Assembly: GCA_003218375.1 (NCBI GenBank)
Contig: QHNH01000019.1
Location: 1-64,000, forward strand
Direction of reading: 5' to 3'
From: Verrucomicrobiota bacterium
Lineage (GTDB): Bacteria; Verrucomicrobiota; Verrucomicrobiia; Chthoniobacterales; UBA10450
DNA: 64,000 bases
Shown here: in pieces, positions 28,127-38,025 of the stretch
Position numbering within the stretch: the stretch's first letter is position 1
Layout: every line of letters begins with the position of its first letter
The notes under the pieces: model-generated
Database searches by the model: none
Seen by the model: only the letters and a program-made list of their open reading frames with translations
Told to the model about the DNA's origin: nothing
Position numbers and translations under genes: made by a program

Positions 28127-29500
28127 ATGCGGATCAACAACTGGAAACACGTTCCCTGGTTCGTCTTCGTTTGCCTCGCCACGATCGCGGCCGGCATTCT
28201 TTACGTCGGTAATTTTCATCCGGCGCGTATCCCTTCGTGGATTCATCTGCCGGGATCATTGATCCAAAGACCAACCGAGCACCACACCGTCGGCGGAACT
28301 CCGCTGGGCCTTTGGTTCGGCGCGATCTCGCTGGCGATTTTCGTTTTCGCGGCGCTCCTGAGTTTGCGAAAAAAAATTCCGCTCTGGCGGGTGGGGACCG
28401 TGCAGCGCTGGTTGCGCGCCCACATTTGGCTCACGATCCTTACAATCCCGCTGGTGATTTTGCATAGCGGCTTCCGGTTCGGCGGACCGATGACCACGTT
28501 TCTCATGGTGCTTTACGGAGTCGTGATGGTGAGCGGATTTTACGGGCTTTTTCTGCAGCACCTGATGCCGCGGTTGATGAAAGAACGTCTACCCGCCGAG
28601 ACTGTGTTCGAGCAAATCCCGCACATCCGCGCGCAGCTCGCTGTCGCCGCCGAGAAAATGCGCGATTCGTTTAAGCCGGCGCCGCCGAAAAAAACTGCGG
28701 CCGCGACGCCGTCGCCGAGCGCGTCGAAGGCGGCGACGGCTGGTGCGGCGGTAATGGCTTCGACGAAAGGGGAGTTGAGCACTCCGGTCGCGCGCGCGAA
28801 ATCGGTGACCGGTTCCGCGATCACCGCAGCGCCAGTGGCGGCAGGAGCAACAACCGCCACCGCCGCGAAAACGACCGAAGCCGAGAGCGCGCCCGCGCCG
28901 GCCTCGATTCCGAATGCCGCGGTGACCCCGGCGGCGCCGAAAGCGGAGACCATCGGGACGCCGACGGCGCGGGTGCAAAGCGAGCCGCCCGGCGCACCCG
29001 TGGCGCGAACGGAAATTCCGGCCGGCGATCAACCAGCGCCGTCACCGCCGGTCGCTCCGGCAGCGCCGGAGAAACCAGCGGTTGCTCCGCCGCCACCACC
29101 TGCGGCCGCGCCAAAACCTGCCGCCGCGAAACCGGCTGCGGCCGCAAAGCCGGCGGCCAAACCGGCCGTGCCCACTGACGCCGCGTCCGAGGCGGTGCTC
29201 ATCGAGTTCATCGAGCGCCAGATTCTTCCTTATCTGAATGCGCACCGCGGCGATCGGATGCGCCTGAATAATCCGCGTTTTTCCGATGACACCTTTCGGT
29301 TCGTGAAGTTGCGCGTGACCGAGGGTTATCGCGCTCGCGTCGAAGAAATCCAAGGCTGGTGCGATGAACGGCGCATGCTCGATGTCCAGGTGCGATTGCA
29401 CCATTGGCTGCACGGCTGGCTCTTCATCCACGTGCCGTTTTCGTTTCTGCTTTTGATGCTCACGATCTGGCACGCTTGCGTGACGGTTTTTTATTATTAA
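28127..29500 (+). CDS. Membrane protein with b-type-cytochrome-like segments and long Ala/Pro-rich linker
   Basis: TM segments with His (RAHIWLTILTIPLVILHSGFRFGG; RLHHWLHGWLFIHVPFSFLLLMLTIWHACV) separated by about 160 aa of A/P/T-rich sequence. Confidence 0.75.
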   Translation: MRINNWKHVPWFVFVCLATIAAGILYVGNFHPARIPSWIHLPGSLIQRPTEHHTVGGTPLGLWFGAISLAIFVFAALLSLRKKIPLWRVGTVQRWLRAHIWLTILTIPLVILHSGFRFGGPMTTFLMVLYGVVMVSGFYGLFLQHLMPRLMKERLPAETVFEQIPHIRAQLAVAAEKMRDSFKPAPPKKTAAATPSPSASKAATAGAAVMASTKGELSTPVARAKSVTGSAITAAPVAAGATTATAAKTTEAESAPAPASIPNAAVTPAAPKAETIGTPTARVQSEPPGAPVARTEIPAGDQPAPSPPVAPAAPEKPAVAPPPPPAAAPKPAAAKPAAAAKPAAKPAVPTDAASEAVLIEFIERQILPYLNAHRGDRMRLNNPRFSDDTFRFVKLRVTEGYRARVEEIQGWCDERRMLDVQVRLHHWLHGWLFIHVPFSFLLLMLTIWHACVTVFYY

Positions 29501-29503
29501 GCC

Positions 29504-31027
29504 ATGGCCGCGCCGGGAAGAACACAAAAACAGATCGCCGAGCGTTACAAAGGCAATCTCGGCTATTACAAACGGAAGCACCCGTGGCGGGTGGCGCGGT
29601 TTACGGTCAGCTTCCTTGCGCTCGCCGGCGGCCTCGCGGCGATCATCGCTTACCAGAACCGGATTTTTCGAAGACAGGCCAGCGAGGAATTTTTTAGCTC
29701 AGGAAGAATTTCCAGTCATCACGCGAAGTACGAGCAGGATTGCGCCCAGTGCCACGACAAGAATGCCGCGATGGGCAGCGAGCTGACCCTGGCCAAATTC
29801 AAAAGCGTCGTCAAAGACCGGTTCCATCACGGGATCGATTTTAAGTCGATCGATCACAAGTGCGAAGAGTGCCACGAGAAGAACCCGCCGTTCGGGATGA
29901 AGAAGGAATACGATCTGCACGAGCCGAACGTGGTCGAGAACCGGGCCTGCTCGATTTGCCATCAGGAACATCTCGGGCCCGGCCCGATGAGTAAGGTCGC
30001 CGATTCGCAATGCGCTTCCTGCCACAACGAACGCGCCATCATGGAAGCCTCGGCGAAAAAAGGAACGACGCTGCCGCCGAAAGTTTTCCATCTCCGTCCG
30101 GATACGCCGCAGCAAATCGTTTTCGAGCGGCCGCGGCCGGACGCCGGTTACACGCAGGTCTTCTCGTCGTTTCACCGTGACCCGGCCCGGGGCGGACATC
30201 CCGAGTTCCAGCTCATCCGCGACAAGGCCCCGGATCCCGACACGCTGCGATTCAATCACGCCCGCCATTTCGCCTCGGACATTCCGCCGGTGAAGGGTCA
30301 AAAGCTCGATTGCAATTACTGCCACAAGCCGGACCCACAGGGACGCTTTTACGAGCGAATCAATTTCCAGGCGCACTGCCAGACCTGCCACGCGTTGCAG
30401 TTCGACGAGAGAAATCCCAGGCTCCACCTCCCGCACGGCGACGTGAATCTGGTCCGAACGTTTTTGCGCACCCTGCCGGCGCAATATGCGGAGCTGGCAC
30501 GCAGCCAAAAAGAAAAGCAACCGGGTTACAATGACGTGAAGACGTTCATCGCCCAGCAGATGAATGGTCTCCGCCGGCAGTTCGGAAGCGACGCTGCCTT
30601 CGAGAACGCGGTCTTTTTAGAAATCGATCCCTACAAAAGAGAAGATGCGGTCCCCACCAAGGCGAACTTCTCGGGCTGCGCCCATTGTCACGCGGTGAAG
30701 ATGGATGGCCGGATGCCGGTGGTGACGAAACCGTACCTGGTGGATCGCTGGATGCCGCAGGCGAATTTCAATCACGCCAAGCACGCGAGCGTGAGCTGCG
30801 AGGAGTGTCACGCCCAGGCGCGCCAGAGCAAAGAGACCTCGCAAGTGCTCATGCCCGACAAAGCAAAGTGCGTCGCTTGCCACAGCCCGGAAACAAAGAA
30901 GGTCAGTTCCGCTTGCATCACCTGCCACACCTATCATGCGCCGGGGCAGCTGGTGAAAATGGAAGTGCGCACGGATGCGCCGGCGTCGTCGCCCTTCAAG
31001 CAAATGTTGCTCGGCGCCAATCGCTGA
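29504..31027 (+). CDS. Decaheme c-type cytochrome, membrane-anchored
   Basis: 10 CXXCH motifs: CAQCH, CEECH, CSICH, CASCH, CNYCH, CQTCH, CAHCH, CEECH, CVACH, CITCH; N-terminal TM segment. Confidence 0.93.
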   Translation: MAAPGRTQKQIAERYKGNLGYYKRKHPWRVARFTVSFLALAGGLAAIIAYQNRIFRRQASEEFFSSGRISSHHAKYEQDCAQCHDKNAAMGSELTLAKFKSVVKDRFHHGIDFKSIDHKCEECHEKNPPFGMKKEYDLHEPNVVENRACSICHQEHLGPGPMSKVADSQCASCHNERAIMEASAKKGTTLPPKVFHLRPDTPQQIVFERPRPDAGYTQVFSSFHRDPARGGHPEFQLIRDKAPDPDTLRFNHARHFASDIPPVKGQKLDCNYCHKPDPQGRFYERINFQAHCQTCHALQFDERNPRLHLPHGDVNLVRTFLRTLPAQYAELARSQKEKQPGYNDVKTFIAQQMNGLRRQFGSDAAFENAVFLEIDPYKREDAVPTKANFSGCAHCHAVKMDGRMPVVTKPYLVDRWMPQANFNHAKHASVSCEECHAQARQSKETSQVLMPDKAKCVACHSPETKKVSSACITCHTYHAPGQLVKMEVRTDAPASSPFKQMLLGANR

Positions 31028-31035
31028 ATCTTTCT

Positions 31036-31161
31036 GGGGAGCGCACGCGCCCTCGCGTGTTGGTTTCGGCGCCTCGCCGAAACAATCTTTTCTTTTCGGG
31101 GAAAAAGTTCGCGATGGCGAGGGCGCCATCGCCAGCACGCGAGGGCGCGTGCGCTCCCCGG
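31036..31161 (+). repeat. Inverted repeat family I
   Basis: GGGGAGCGCACGCGCCCTCGCGTG...CACGCGAGGGCGCGTGCGCTCCCC. Confidence 0.88.
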
Positions 31162-31170
31162 AAAGAAGAC

Positions 31171-33666
31171 CTACGCGGCGCTTCGCGCCGCGGAATCTTC
31201 CGCGGGCCTGATCCGCTCGATCTCGGTGCGGAGCCGTTCCCAATCCACCGGCTTCGTCAAATGCGCGGCGAACCCGGCGGCGGCGCTCGCGGCCACATCT
31301 TCATCGGTGCCGAACCCGCTCAGGGCGATTCCTTTCATACCCTGCGCGTCGCGCAACGCCTTCATGAGCTCGAGCCCGCTGCCGTCCGGCAAACCGAGAT
31401 CGCTGATCAGCAGGTTGAAGCGTTTACTGGCGGCCAGCCTTTGCGCTTGGGCCACGGTCCCGGCATGGCTGACATCGAATCCGGCGTTGCGCAAAATCCG
31501 CCCGAGCACGCGCGCGGTATCTTCGTGGTCTTCCACGAACAGGATCTGGATGTGTTTCATCCGCGGCGGCTCGCTTTCGAGAAAGAGCACCGGCCCCTGG
31601 AGCATCGAGGTGGCCATCGCGTTCAACGTCACCGTGAAGGTGGCGCCGCGGCCTTTCCCTTCACTGTGCGCGGTGATGCTGCCCGAATGCAGATCGATGA
31701 CGCGCTTGCAGATCGCCAGGCCGAGCCCGAGCCCCCCATATTGGCTCGTGATCGTCCGGCCGCCCTGCTCGAACGCGTCGAAAATCTGCGGCATGACTTT
31801 CTCCTCGATACCGATGCCGGTGTCCCTGATTTCAATGACGATCTGGTGGGCCTCGGTGTTACTCGTGGAGATTTCGATCCGCCCGCCTTCCGGCGTGAAC
31901 TTCGCAGAATTCTTCACCAGGTTCCAAAACACCTGCTGGAGCCGCGCGGGATCCGCCCAGCAATGGTGCTCGCGGGCGTCGAAGTGGCGGGTCACCTGGA
32001 TGTTCTTGCCGATGAGATCGCCGGCGGAAATGCCGAGGGCGTGCTCGATCGTCCCGTGAATGTCGACCGCGTCGCGGTGCAGCTCCAATTTCCCATGGGC
32101 GATGCGGGTCAGGTCGAGCAGATCGTCGATGAGAAGCGCTTCCAGCTCGACGTTGCGCTGGAGGACTTCGAGATCGTGGCGCAGGTCGTCGCTTAGATTC
32201 GGTTCGCGGCGGAGCGAGGCGATCGTCATCAGGACCGGCGTGAGCGGCGTGCGCAATTCGTGGGAGAGCATTGCCAGGAAACGATCTTTGGCGCGGTTCG
32301 CTTCCTCGGCTTCATTCTTGGCGCGCTGGAGGAGGATCTCGGCGTTTTTCTTTCCGGTAATATCCAGCATCGTGCCGATGAAGCGTGTGATCTGGCCCGC
32401 GGAATCCAGCAACGCCTGGCCGCGCTCGGCCACCCAGCGTTCCTTCCGATCCGCGAGTAAGATTCCAATCGTCCGGTATTCGATGTCGAAGCGCCCGCTG
32501 CTGCCCGGCTGGCGCACCCGCGCCACCGTCTCGTGCACGATGTGACGATCATCGGGATGGAGGCCCGCGAGATAAGTCTCGTAAGTGACGTTCATGTCCG
32601 GCGGAATGCCGAACAGTTCCCGGCTGCGATCGGAGAACTGCAACTCGCCGGTGCTCGGGAAAAAATCGAAAGTCCCGATGTCCGCCGCTTCCGTGGCCAG
32701 TTGCAAACGTTCCTGGCTTTCGCGCAATTTCGCCTCGCGCTCGTGCGCGAGCTCTTCCTGCTTTTTGCGCTCCGTGATGTCCGCCCCGAAAACCACGATC
32801 CCGTTTTTGGTTGGATACATCCGCGTGTCTACCCAGCGACCCCAGGGCGCATAAAACAATTCGTCATGGCTCGATTCGCCCGTGCGCATGACGGCCTGGG
32901 CTTTCTCATGAAATTTTGTTCCGACCGCTTCCGGGAAAATTTCCCAGATGACGCGGCCGATCATTTTCTCCTTCGGCCATCCGGCCATTTCGGCGACGTT
33001 GTCGTTGACGTGGGTGAAACGCCAGTTGCGATCGAGGGCGGAGAACGCTTCGCTGATGCTGGCGAGAACGGTGTCGCGTTCCTCGATCAGATCGCACGCT
33101 TCGTATTGGCTTCGCCGGGCCCGCAAGGTCGCGCGGACGGCGCTGATCAAGGTGAAATCGCGCAAGGGACGCGAAAGAAACATCACGTTCGCGCTGGCGC
33201 CCGCGAGATCGCGAACGCGTCGCGGCACTTCGTTTTCGCCCGTCACCACCAGCAACGGCAGGTCCGACCATTTGGGTTGTTCGCGCAGGCGTTTCATTAA
33301 TTGCGCGGCGGCCACGTCAGCGAATGTTTCCGCAGCCAGCAGGACCGCGCCGGTCTGGTCGCTAATCTGCGCCGCCACGTGATCGAGCTGATCGAAAACT
33401 TCTGTGCGAATACCGGCGCGGGTGAGCGCGGTCGTGACCATCATTTTCTCGCGGGCGTTGGGGAGAAAAACGAGAACCGGCCTGCCGGATTTTTCCGCGG
33501 GCGGCGCTGCGGCCGAGGGCTTGTTCGAGCGTGCCGCCGATTTTGGGACGGAATGGGGTGAAGATTTCCGGCGGGTGCGCGCAGGCGGAGAGGCCGTGTG
33601 TCGCGCTGTCGGGCGCGGCTTTTTCTTCATCAGCGCCGAGAATAGCGAACGCGATTTGGAAGGCAC
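31171..33666 (-). CDS. Hybrid PAS sensor histidine kinase with C-terminal receiver domain
   Basis: PAS regions, FLAMLSHELRTPLTPVLMTI, YGGLGLGLAICKRVIDLHSG, receiver ILFVEDHEDTARVLGRIL...LLISDLGLPDGSG. Confidence 0.93.
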   Translation of the reverse strand: MPSKSRSLFSALMKKKPRPTARHTASPPARTRRKSSPHSVPKSAARSNKPSAAAPPAEKSGRPVLVFLPNAREKMMVTTALTRAGIRTEVFDQLDHVAAQISDQTGAVLLAAETFADVAAAQLMKRLREQPKWSDLPLLVVTGENEVPRRVRDLAGASANVMFLSRPLRDFTLISAVRATLRARRSQYEACDLIEERDTVLASISEAFSALDRNWRFTHVNDNVAEMAGWPKEKMIGRVIWEIFPEAVGTKFHEKAQAVMRTGESSHDELFYAPWGRWVDTRMYPTKNGIVVFGADITERKKQEELAHEREAKLRESQERLQLATEAADIGTFDFFPSTGELQFSDRSRELFGIPPDMNVTYETYLAGLHPDDRHIVHETVARVRQPGSSGRFDIEYRTIGILLADRKERWVAERGQALLDSAGQITRFIGTMLDITGKKNAEILLQRAKNEAEEANRAKDRFLAMLSHELRTPLTPVLMTIASLRREPNLSDDLRHDLEVLQRNVELEALLIDDLLDLTRIAHGKLELHRDAVDIHGTIEHALGISAGDLIGKNIQVTRHFDAREHHCWADPARLQQVFWNLVKNSAKFTPEGGRIEISTSNTEAHQIVIEIRDTGIGIEEKVMPQIFDAFEQGGRTITSQYGGLGLGLAICKRVIDLHSGSITAHSEGKGRGATFTVTLNAMATSMLQGPVLFLESEPPRMKHIQILFVEDHEDTARVLGRILRNAGFDVSHAGTVAQAQRLAASKRFNLLISDLGLPDGSGLELMKALRDAQGMKGIALSGFGTDEDVAASAAAGFAAHLTKPVDWERLRTEIERIRPAEDSAARSAA

Positions 33667-33689
33667 GATTATTCTGGCTACTTTTCCCG

Positions 33690-36176
33690 ATGCCGGCCGG
33701 GCTCGAAATTAATTTGGTCATTCCTGATCTCTGGCAACAGGAAGCGGTGCGGGCGCTCCGCGCTGGCAAGGACGTCGTCGTGCAGGCGCCCACCGGCTCG
33801 GGCAAGACCTACATCTTCGAGTTGCTCTATCCGTCGCTGAAAGGACAGGCGATTTTCACCGTGCCGACTCGCGCTCTCGCCAATGACAAGCTCGCGGAAT
33901 GGCGCGCGCGGGGCTGGGATGTCGGCATCGCCACCGGCGATCTCGCCCTCAATCTCAATGCGAAAGTTTTGGTGGCGACGCTGGAAACGCAGCGCGCCCG
34001 TTTCTTGCGCCGAGACGGTCCGAAACTTCTCGTCGTCGACGAATATCAAATGATCGCCGATCCAGTCCGCGGCGTGCACTACGAGCTGGCGCTGGCGCTC
34101 GCGCCGCCGGAAACCCAACTGCTGTTGCTCAGCGGCAGCGTCCAGAATCCGCACGATATTGTCGCCTGGTTCCAGCGCATCGGGCGCGATTCCATCCTGA
34201 TCTCGCACGACGAGCGCCCCGTTCCCCTCGAGGAAATCGATCTGCGCGCCCTGCCGGATTCCGTTTTCGTCCAAACGAAAAGTTTCTGGCCGCGGATGAT
34301 CGGCAAAGCCTTGCGCGCGGAGCTGGCGCCGGTGCTCGTCTTCGCGCCGCGCCGCAATGCCAGCGAAGAGATGGCCCAGGCCATCGCTTCCGCTGTGTCG
34401 TTGCGTGATCCTTTGCCGCTCTCGGCGGAACAGGAAGCGCTCGCAGGGAAACGGCTCGCGAAATTGTTGCGGAACCGGGTTGCGTATCATCACAGCGGGT
34501 TGAGTTACGCCGTGCGCGCGGGGTTGATCGAACCGCTGGCGAAAGCGGGGCAATTGAATGTCGTCGTCGCGACGATGGGGCTCGCGGCCGGGATCAATTT
34601 TTCGATGCGCTCCGTTCTCGTCACCGATACCCGCTACAAGGCGGGAAACTTCGAGCGGCACGTGGAGCCGGATGAGCTTCTCCAGATGTTCGGCCGCGCC
34701 GGTCGCCGCGGCCTCGACGATGTTGGCTACGTCCTGATGCTCCCGGATATTCCGCGGCTCGGCGATGCGCGCCCACGCAAATTGAAGCGGGCCACGCAGG
34801 TCGATTGGCCCAGCCTGATCAGCGTGATGCGCAGCTCGGCGGATCGCGCTGAACAACCATTTTCCGCCGCGGTCGACTTGAGCCGGTCGCTCTTCAGCAC
34901 GCAGAAAGTGCCGATCGGCGCCGAGCATTCGCTCGTTACGGGCGTGAAACCGTGCGGCCTCTGGGTGGACGCGGAGCGCGCGCGCTTCGCCCGCCGACCC
35001 ATTGTCGAAATCCTGAACTCGGCCGGTGAATGGGAGCCGAAGCCGAAAACCGGCAACGTCTCGTTAGGCCAACTTTTCGTGCGCGAGAACAATACATGGG
35101 TGCGGGCGTTGGCCGTGCCACGGATGCTCGATGGCCGCGGCTTCGGCAATCTCTGTAAGCTGCGCGAGAAAGGAATTTACGGTCGCGAGATCCCGCTGGC
35201 CACGGTGACGGGTGAGGATGTAATCGCTCCGGTGAAATGGCTGCGCAAGAAGCTCTCTTCTGTAGCGGCGGTCTATGACCGCCGCACTAATCCTGATTCC
35301 AGCGCCGCCGTCGAAAAGTGCGGCGGTCAGAGACCGCCGCTACAGCCTTTCACGAAAACGCTCTTCGACGACGTCGTGCCGCCGTTGCTTCCCGAGATCA
35401 CCGGCGGACAAATTGCGGAAATCATCACCCGCGGCAACACCATCTCCGCCCGAATCCATTTTTCCGACGTCGAGGTTGCCGCGGTCGTCGACTCGCACGG
35501 CATCGCCTTGCTCGATCCTCCCGAACGCGAAGCGATTCCGCCCATGTGCCGGCAATGCTCCGAGCTCGAGCACGATTTGACAGTCGTCATCACCCACTCG
35601 CCTGCTTATGCCTGGCGCCAGCTCGGTTTGGTATCGGAGGACGGGACACCCACGCGCCGTGGCACTCTTTTCTCGTTCTTTCACGCCGGCGAAGGTCTCG
35701 CGATCGCCGCCGGCCTCGAGGACGAACGCTATCCGATCGACGATCTCGTTTTCGATCTGGCTAACATCCGGGCCGGCCCGCGCTTTGCCGGTGAAGATGC
35801 ACCGCTCGGCGGACGGCTCGGCATTCTCTGTCAGCAGGTTTACGGTCGGGCCGATCATCCCGGCTATTTGGAGATGGGCGTGCCGATGCAGTACGGTTCC
35901 GGCGCCTCGGAGGTGATTCGCGAGCTGGTCTCCGATCCGTCGACGCGTTACCGGTTCACCAACGAATCGCTTCGGCACGGCGACATCGAGCGCGCGTTGA
36001 TGGAATGGCGCAGTCTTCTGCGGCATATTGTTGGCGCGCCCAGCCTGGATTGGGAGCGGTGGCGCTCGCTTCAAAAACTGGCGGCGCACTTCATCGGAAA
36101 TACCACCTCACCTGCCGCGGTGGAATTCCCGCCAATGCTCGCAGCGCAGCAACGCCGAATTCTCGCCGGCATCTAA
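33690..36176 (+). CDS. DEAD/DEAH-box superfamily 2 helicase
   Basis: VVVQAPTGSGKTYIFELLYP, TVPTRALANDKLAEW, LLVVDEYQMI, QMFGRAGRRGLDDVGYV; contains an in-frame REP-C. Confidence 0.9.
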   Translation: MPAGLEINLVIPDLWQQEAVRALRAGKDVVVQAPTGSGKTYIFELLYPSLKGQAIFTVPTRALANDKLAEWRARGWDVGIATGDLALNLNAKVLVATLETQRARFLRRDGPKLLVVDEYQMIADPVRGVHYELALALAPPETQLLLLSGSVQNPHDIVAWFQRIGRDSILISHDERPVPLEEIDLRALPDSVFVQTKSFWPRMIGKALRAELAPVLVFAPRRNASEEMAQAIASAVSLRDPLPLSAEQEALAGKRLAKLLRNRVAYHHSGLSYAVRAGLIEPLAKAGQLNVVVATMGLAAGINFSMRSVLVTDTRYKAGNFERHVEPDELLQMFGRAGRRGLDDVGYVLMLPDIPRLGDARPRKLKRATQVDWPSLISVMRSSADRAEQPFSAAVDLSRSLFSTQKVPIGAEHSLVTGVKPCGLWVDAERARFARRPIVEILNSAGEWEPKPKTGNVSLGQLFVRENNTWVRALAVPRMLDGRGFGNLCKLREKGIYGREIPLATVTGEDVIAPVKWLRKKLSSVAAVYDRRTNPDSSAAVEKCGGQRPPLQPFTKTLFDDVVPPLLPEITGGQIAEIITRGNTISARIHFSDVEVAAVVDSHGIALLDPPEREAIPPMCRQCSELEHDLTVVITHSPAYAWRQLGLVSEDGTPTRRGTLFSFFHAGEGLAIAAGLEDERYPIDDLVFDLANIRAGPRFAGEDAPLGGRLGILCQQVYGRADHPGYLEMGVPMQYGSGASEVIRELVSDPSTRYRFTNESLRHGDIERALMEWRSLLRHIVGAPSLDWERWRSLQKLAAHFIGNTTSPAAVEFPPMLAAQQRRILAGI
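35260..35345 (+). repeat. REP-C element in frame inside the helicase CDS
   Basis: CTGTAGCGGCGGTCTATGACCGCCGCAC...GTGCGGCGGTCAGAGACCGCCGCTACAG; translated VAAVYDRRTNPDSSAAVEKCGGQRPPLQ. Confidence 0.92.
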
Positions 36177-36189
36177 GGCCGGCAAAAAT

Positions 36190-36651
36190 TCAGGGCATCG
36201 GCATCTTGTAACTGGAGGACTGGTCGGGCGTCGGCTGGCTCGAAGGATTGCGCATTGGTCTCGGGGTCGGCGTCGCGGTGGTGTTCGCCATCTTTTTCAC
36301 TTTTTTCCCGCCGAGGCTCACATTGTTGTCGTCCGCGATTTTGTCCCAGGTCTTGCCTTGCTTCTTGAGCTTGACGAGGTCGTTGAAGTTCTTGCCGGCC
36401 GCGTTCCCGAGTGCATGAGCGACGTAGAGGTCGCCCAGGCTAAGACCACTGCTCGCCTTTTCCTTCGCCAACGTCGCCACCGGCACATGAGTGCTGGCAG
36501 AAATCGATTTCAGGACACGCTCTTCGCCGCCCGGCTTTTGCGCGTCCGCGTTCAGGCTGGCGATCGTCTGGGTGATCGACATTTCCTTCGCCCAACTCGT
36601 GAAGATTCCTGACACAATGATTAACCCGATCCAAGCAGTTTTCGTTTTCAT
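36190..36651 (-). CDS. Exported hypothetical protein
   Basis: Signal-peptide-like N-terminus MKTKTAWIGLIIVSGIFTSWA; KTWDKIADDNNVSLG motif. Confidence 0.65.
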   Translation of the reverse strand: MKTKTAWIGLIIVSGIFTSWAKEMSITQTIASLNADAQKPGGEERVLKSISASTHVPVATLAKEKASSGLSLGDLYVAHALGNAAGKNFNDLVKLKKQGKTWDKIADDNNVSLGGKKVKKMANTTATPTPRPMRNPSSQPTPDQSSSYKMPMP

Positions 36652-36744
36652 AAAGGCCTCCGTCAGGGGCCAGAGTGATTTTTGCCGTCCGCTTTGTCGA
36701 GAACGTTCCTGTCGCGAGGTCGCCGGAAGTGCAATCGTTCGCCG

Positions 36745-37791
36745 ATGTCCGACCCGACGAAACCACCGGCCGCGCGCGGTTATCGCATGCCGGCCGAATG
36801 GGAACCGCACGCGGCGACGTGGCTCTCCTGGCCGCGCCGGGAAGGGATCAGTTTTCCGGGGGCGTTCGATCGCGTCATGCCCGCGTTCCGGCGAATGGTG
36901 GAAACGCTGCTCACTTCCGAGCCGGTTTGCATCAACGTTTGCAACGGCGCGCACGAAGCGGAAGCGCGTAAAGTGCTGGAAGATTTGCCGCAGGAGCGGC
37001 TGACTTTTTATCGCATCCCAACCAACGAACCCTGGTGCCGTGATCACGGCCCGATCTTTTTGACGCGCAATTCCGCAGGCGCCGGACGGCTCGCCGTCGT
37101 CGACTGGGATTACAACGCCTGGGGCGGCAAGTATCCGCCGTGCGATCTCGATGAAGTCGTGCCCACTCGTATCGCCGAAATCCTGGACGTGCCGGTCTTC
37201 TATCCGCGGATGATTCTCGAAGGCGGCTCGATCGATGTGAACGGCGCCGGCGCGCTCCTCACTTCGGAAGGCTGTCTCCTGAATCCGAATCGCAATCCGA
37301 CTTTTTCCCGCGCGCAAATCGAAGAACGTCTGCGCGATTATCTCGGTGTCACCGACATCTTCTGGCTCGGCGAGGGGATCGAAGGCGACGATACCGACGG
37401 TCACGTCGACGATCTTGCGCGCTTCGTGAGCGAGCGAACCATCGTCACCGTTATCGAGGAAAATCGCGACGACCCGAACTACGAACCGCTTCAGGAAAAC
37501 CTGGCGCGGCTGCGCGCGATGAAATGGAAAGGCGCGCCGTTGGAAATTCTCACCCTGCCCATGCCCGCCCGGATCGACCGTGAAGATCTGCGATTACCCG
37601 CCAGCTACGCGAACTTCTACATCGCCAACGAATGCATCCTGCTCCCAACCTTCAACGACCCGAGCGACACCATCGCGGAATCCACGCTCGCGAAACTTTT
37701 CCCAAAACGCCGGATCGTCCCAATCGATTGCACCGAATTGATCTGGGGCCTCGGCGCCTTTCATTGCCTGACGCAGCAGCAACCCCTGTAG
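36745..37791 (+). CDS. aguA: Agmatine deiminase / peptidyl-arginine deiminase family
   Basis: MPAEWEPHAATWLSWP, NEPWCRDHGPIFL, LEGGSIDVNGAG, IEGDDTDGHVDDLARF. Confidence 0.93.
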   Translation: MSDPTKPPAARGYRMPAEWEPHAATWLSWPRREGISFPGAFDRVMPAFRRMVETLLTSEPVCINVCNGAHEAEARKVLEDLPQERLTFYRIPTNEPWCRDHGPIFLTRNSAGAGRLAVVDWDYNAWGGKYPPCDLDEVVPTRIAEILDVPVFYPRMILEGGSIDVNGAGALLTSEGCLLNPNRNPTFSRAQIEERLRDYLGVTDIFWLGEGIEGDDTDGHVDDLARFVSERTIVTVIEENRDDPNYEPLQENLARLRAMKWKGAPLEILTLPMPARIDREDLRLPASYANFYIANECILLPTFNDPSDTIAESTLAKLFPKRRIVPIDCTELIWGLGAFHCLTQQQPL

Positions 37792-37870
37792 CCGTCGCCC
37801 TGTGGGCGACGCGACGCCGCCGTGTCACAACGAATACCCACGCTTCGCACAGCGAAGCGGCTACAGAAGA
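37785..37870 (+). repeat. REP-B element
   Basis: CCTGTAGCCGTCGCCCTGTGGGCGACG...CACGCTTCGCACAGCGAAGCGGCTACAGAAG. Confidence 0.92.
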
Positions 37871-38001
37871 GCGGCGGGTTTCGCGCGGATTTTTCGCAGC
37901 AGCGGTTCTAGAACGCGCCAGACATTCTCCGCCAGGACGCGCTGGCCTGCGGCATTGGGATGAACCAAGTCCCGCTGGTTCAGGTCGGGATCGCCGCCGA
38001 C
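37861..38001 (-). pseudogene. Truncated 3' remnant of an SGNH/TesA-like esterase gene
   Basis: Frame reads VGGDPDLNQRDLVHPNAAGQRVLAENVWRVLEPLLRKIRAKPAALL*, near-identical to the C-terminus of the intact esterase at 40061-40759. Confidence 0.85.
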
Positions 38002-38025
38002 TCCACAGAATCGTAAGGGTTGCGG

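Noticed and set aside
30685-32196. 503-aa plus-strand ORF spanning the cytochrome 3' end, repeat I and the hybrid kinase
   Set aside because: Reads through an inverted repeat and is antisense to conserved kinase/receiver motifs
36190-37404. 404-aa minus-strand ORF
   Set aside because: Only the C-terminal 153 aa (start 36651, MKTKTAWIG) is plausible; the rest is antisense to agmatine deiminase
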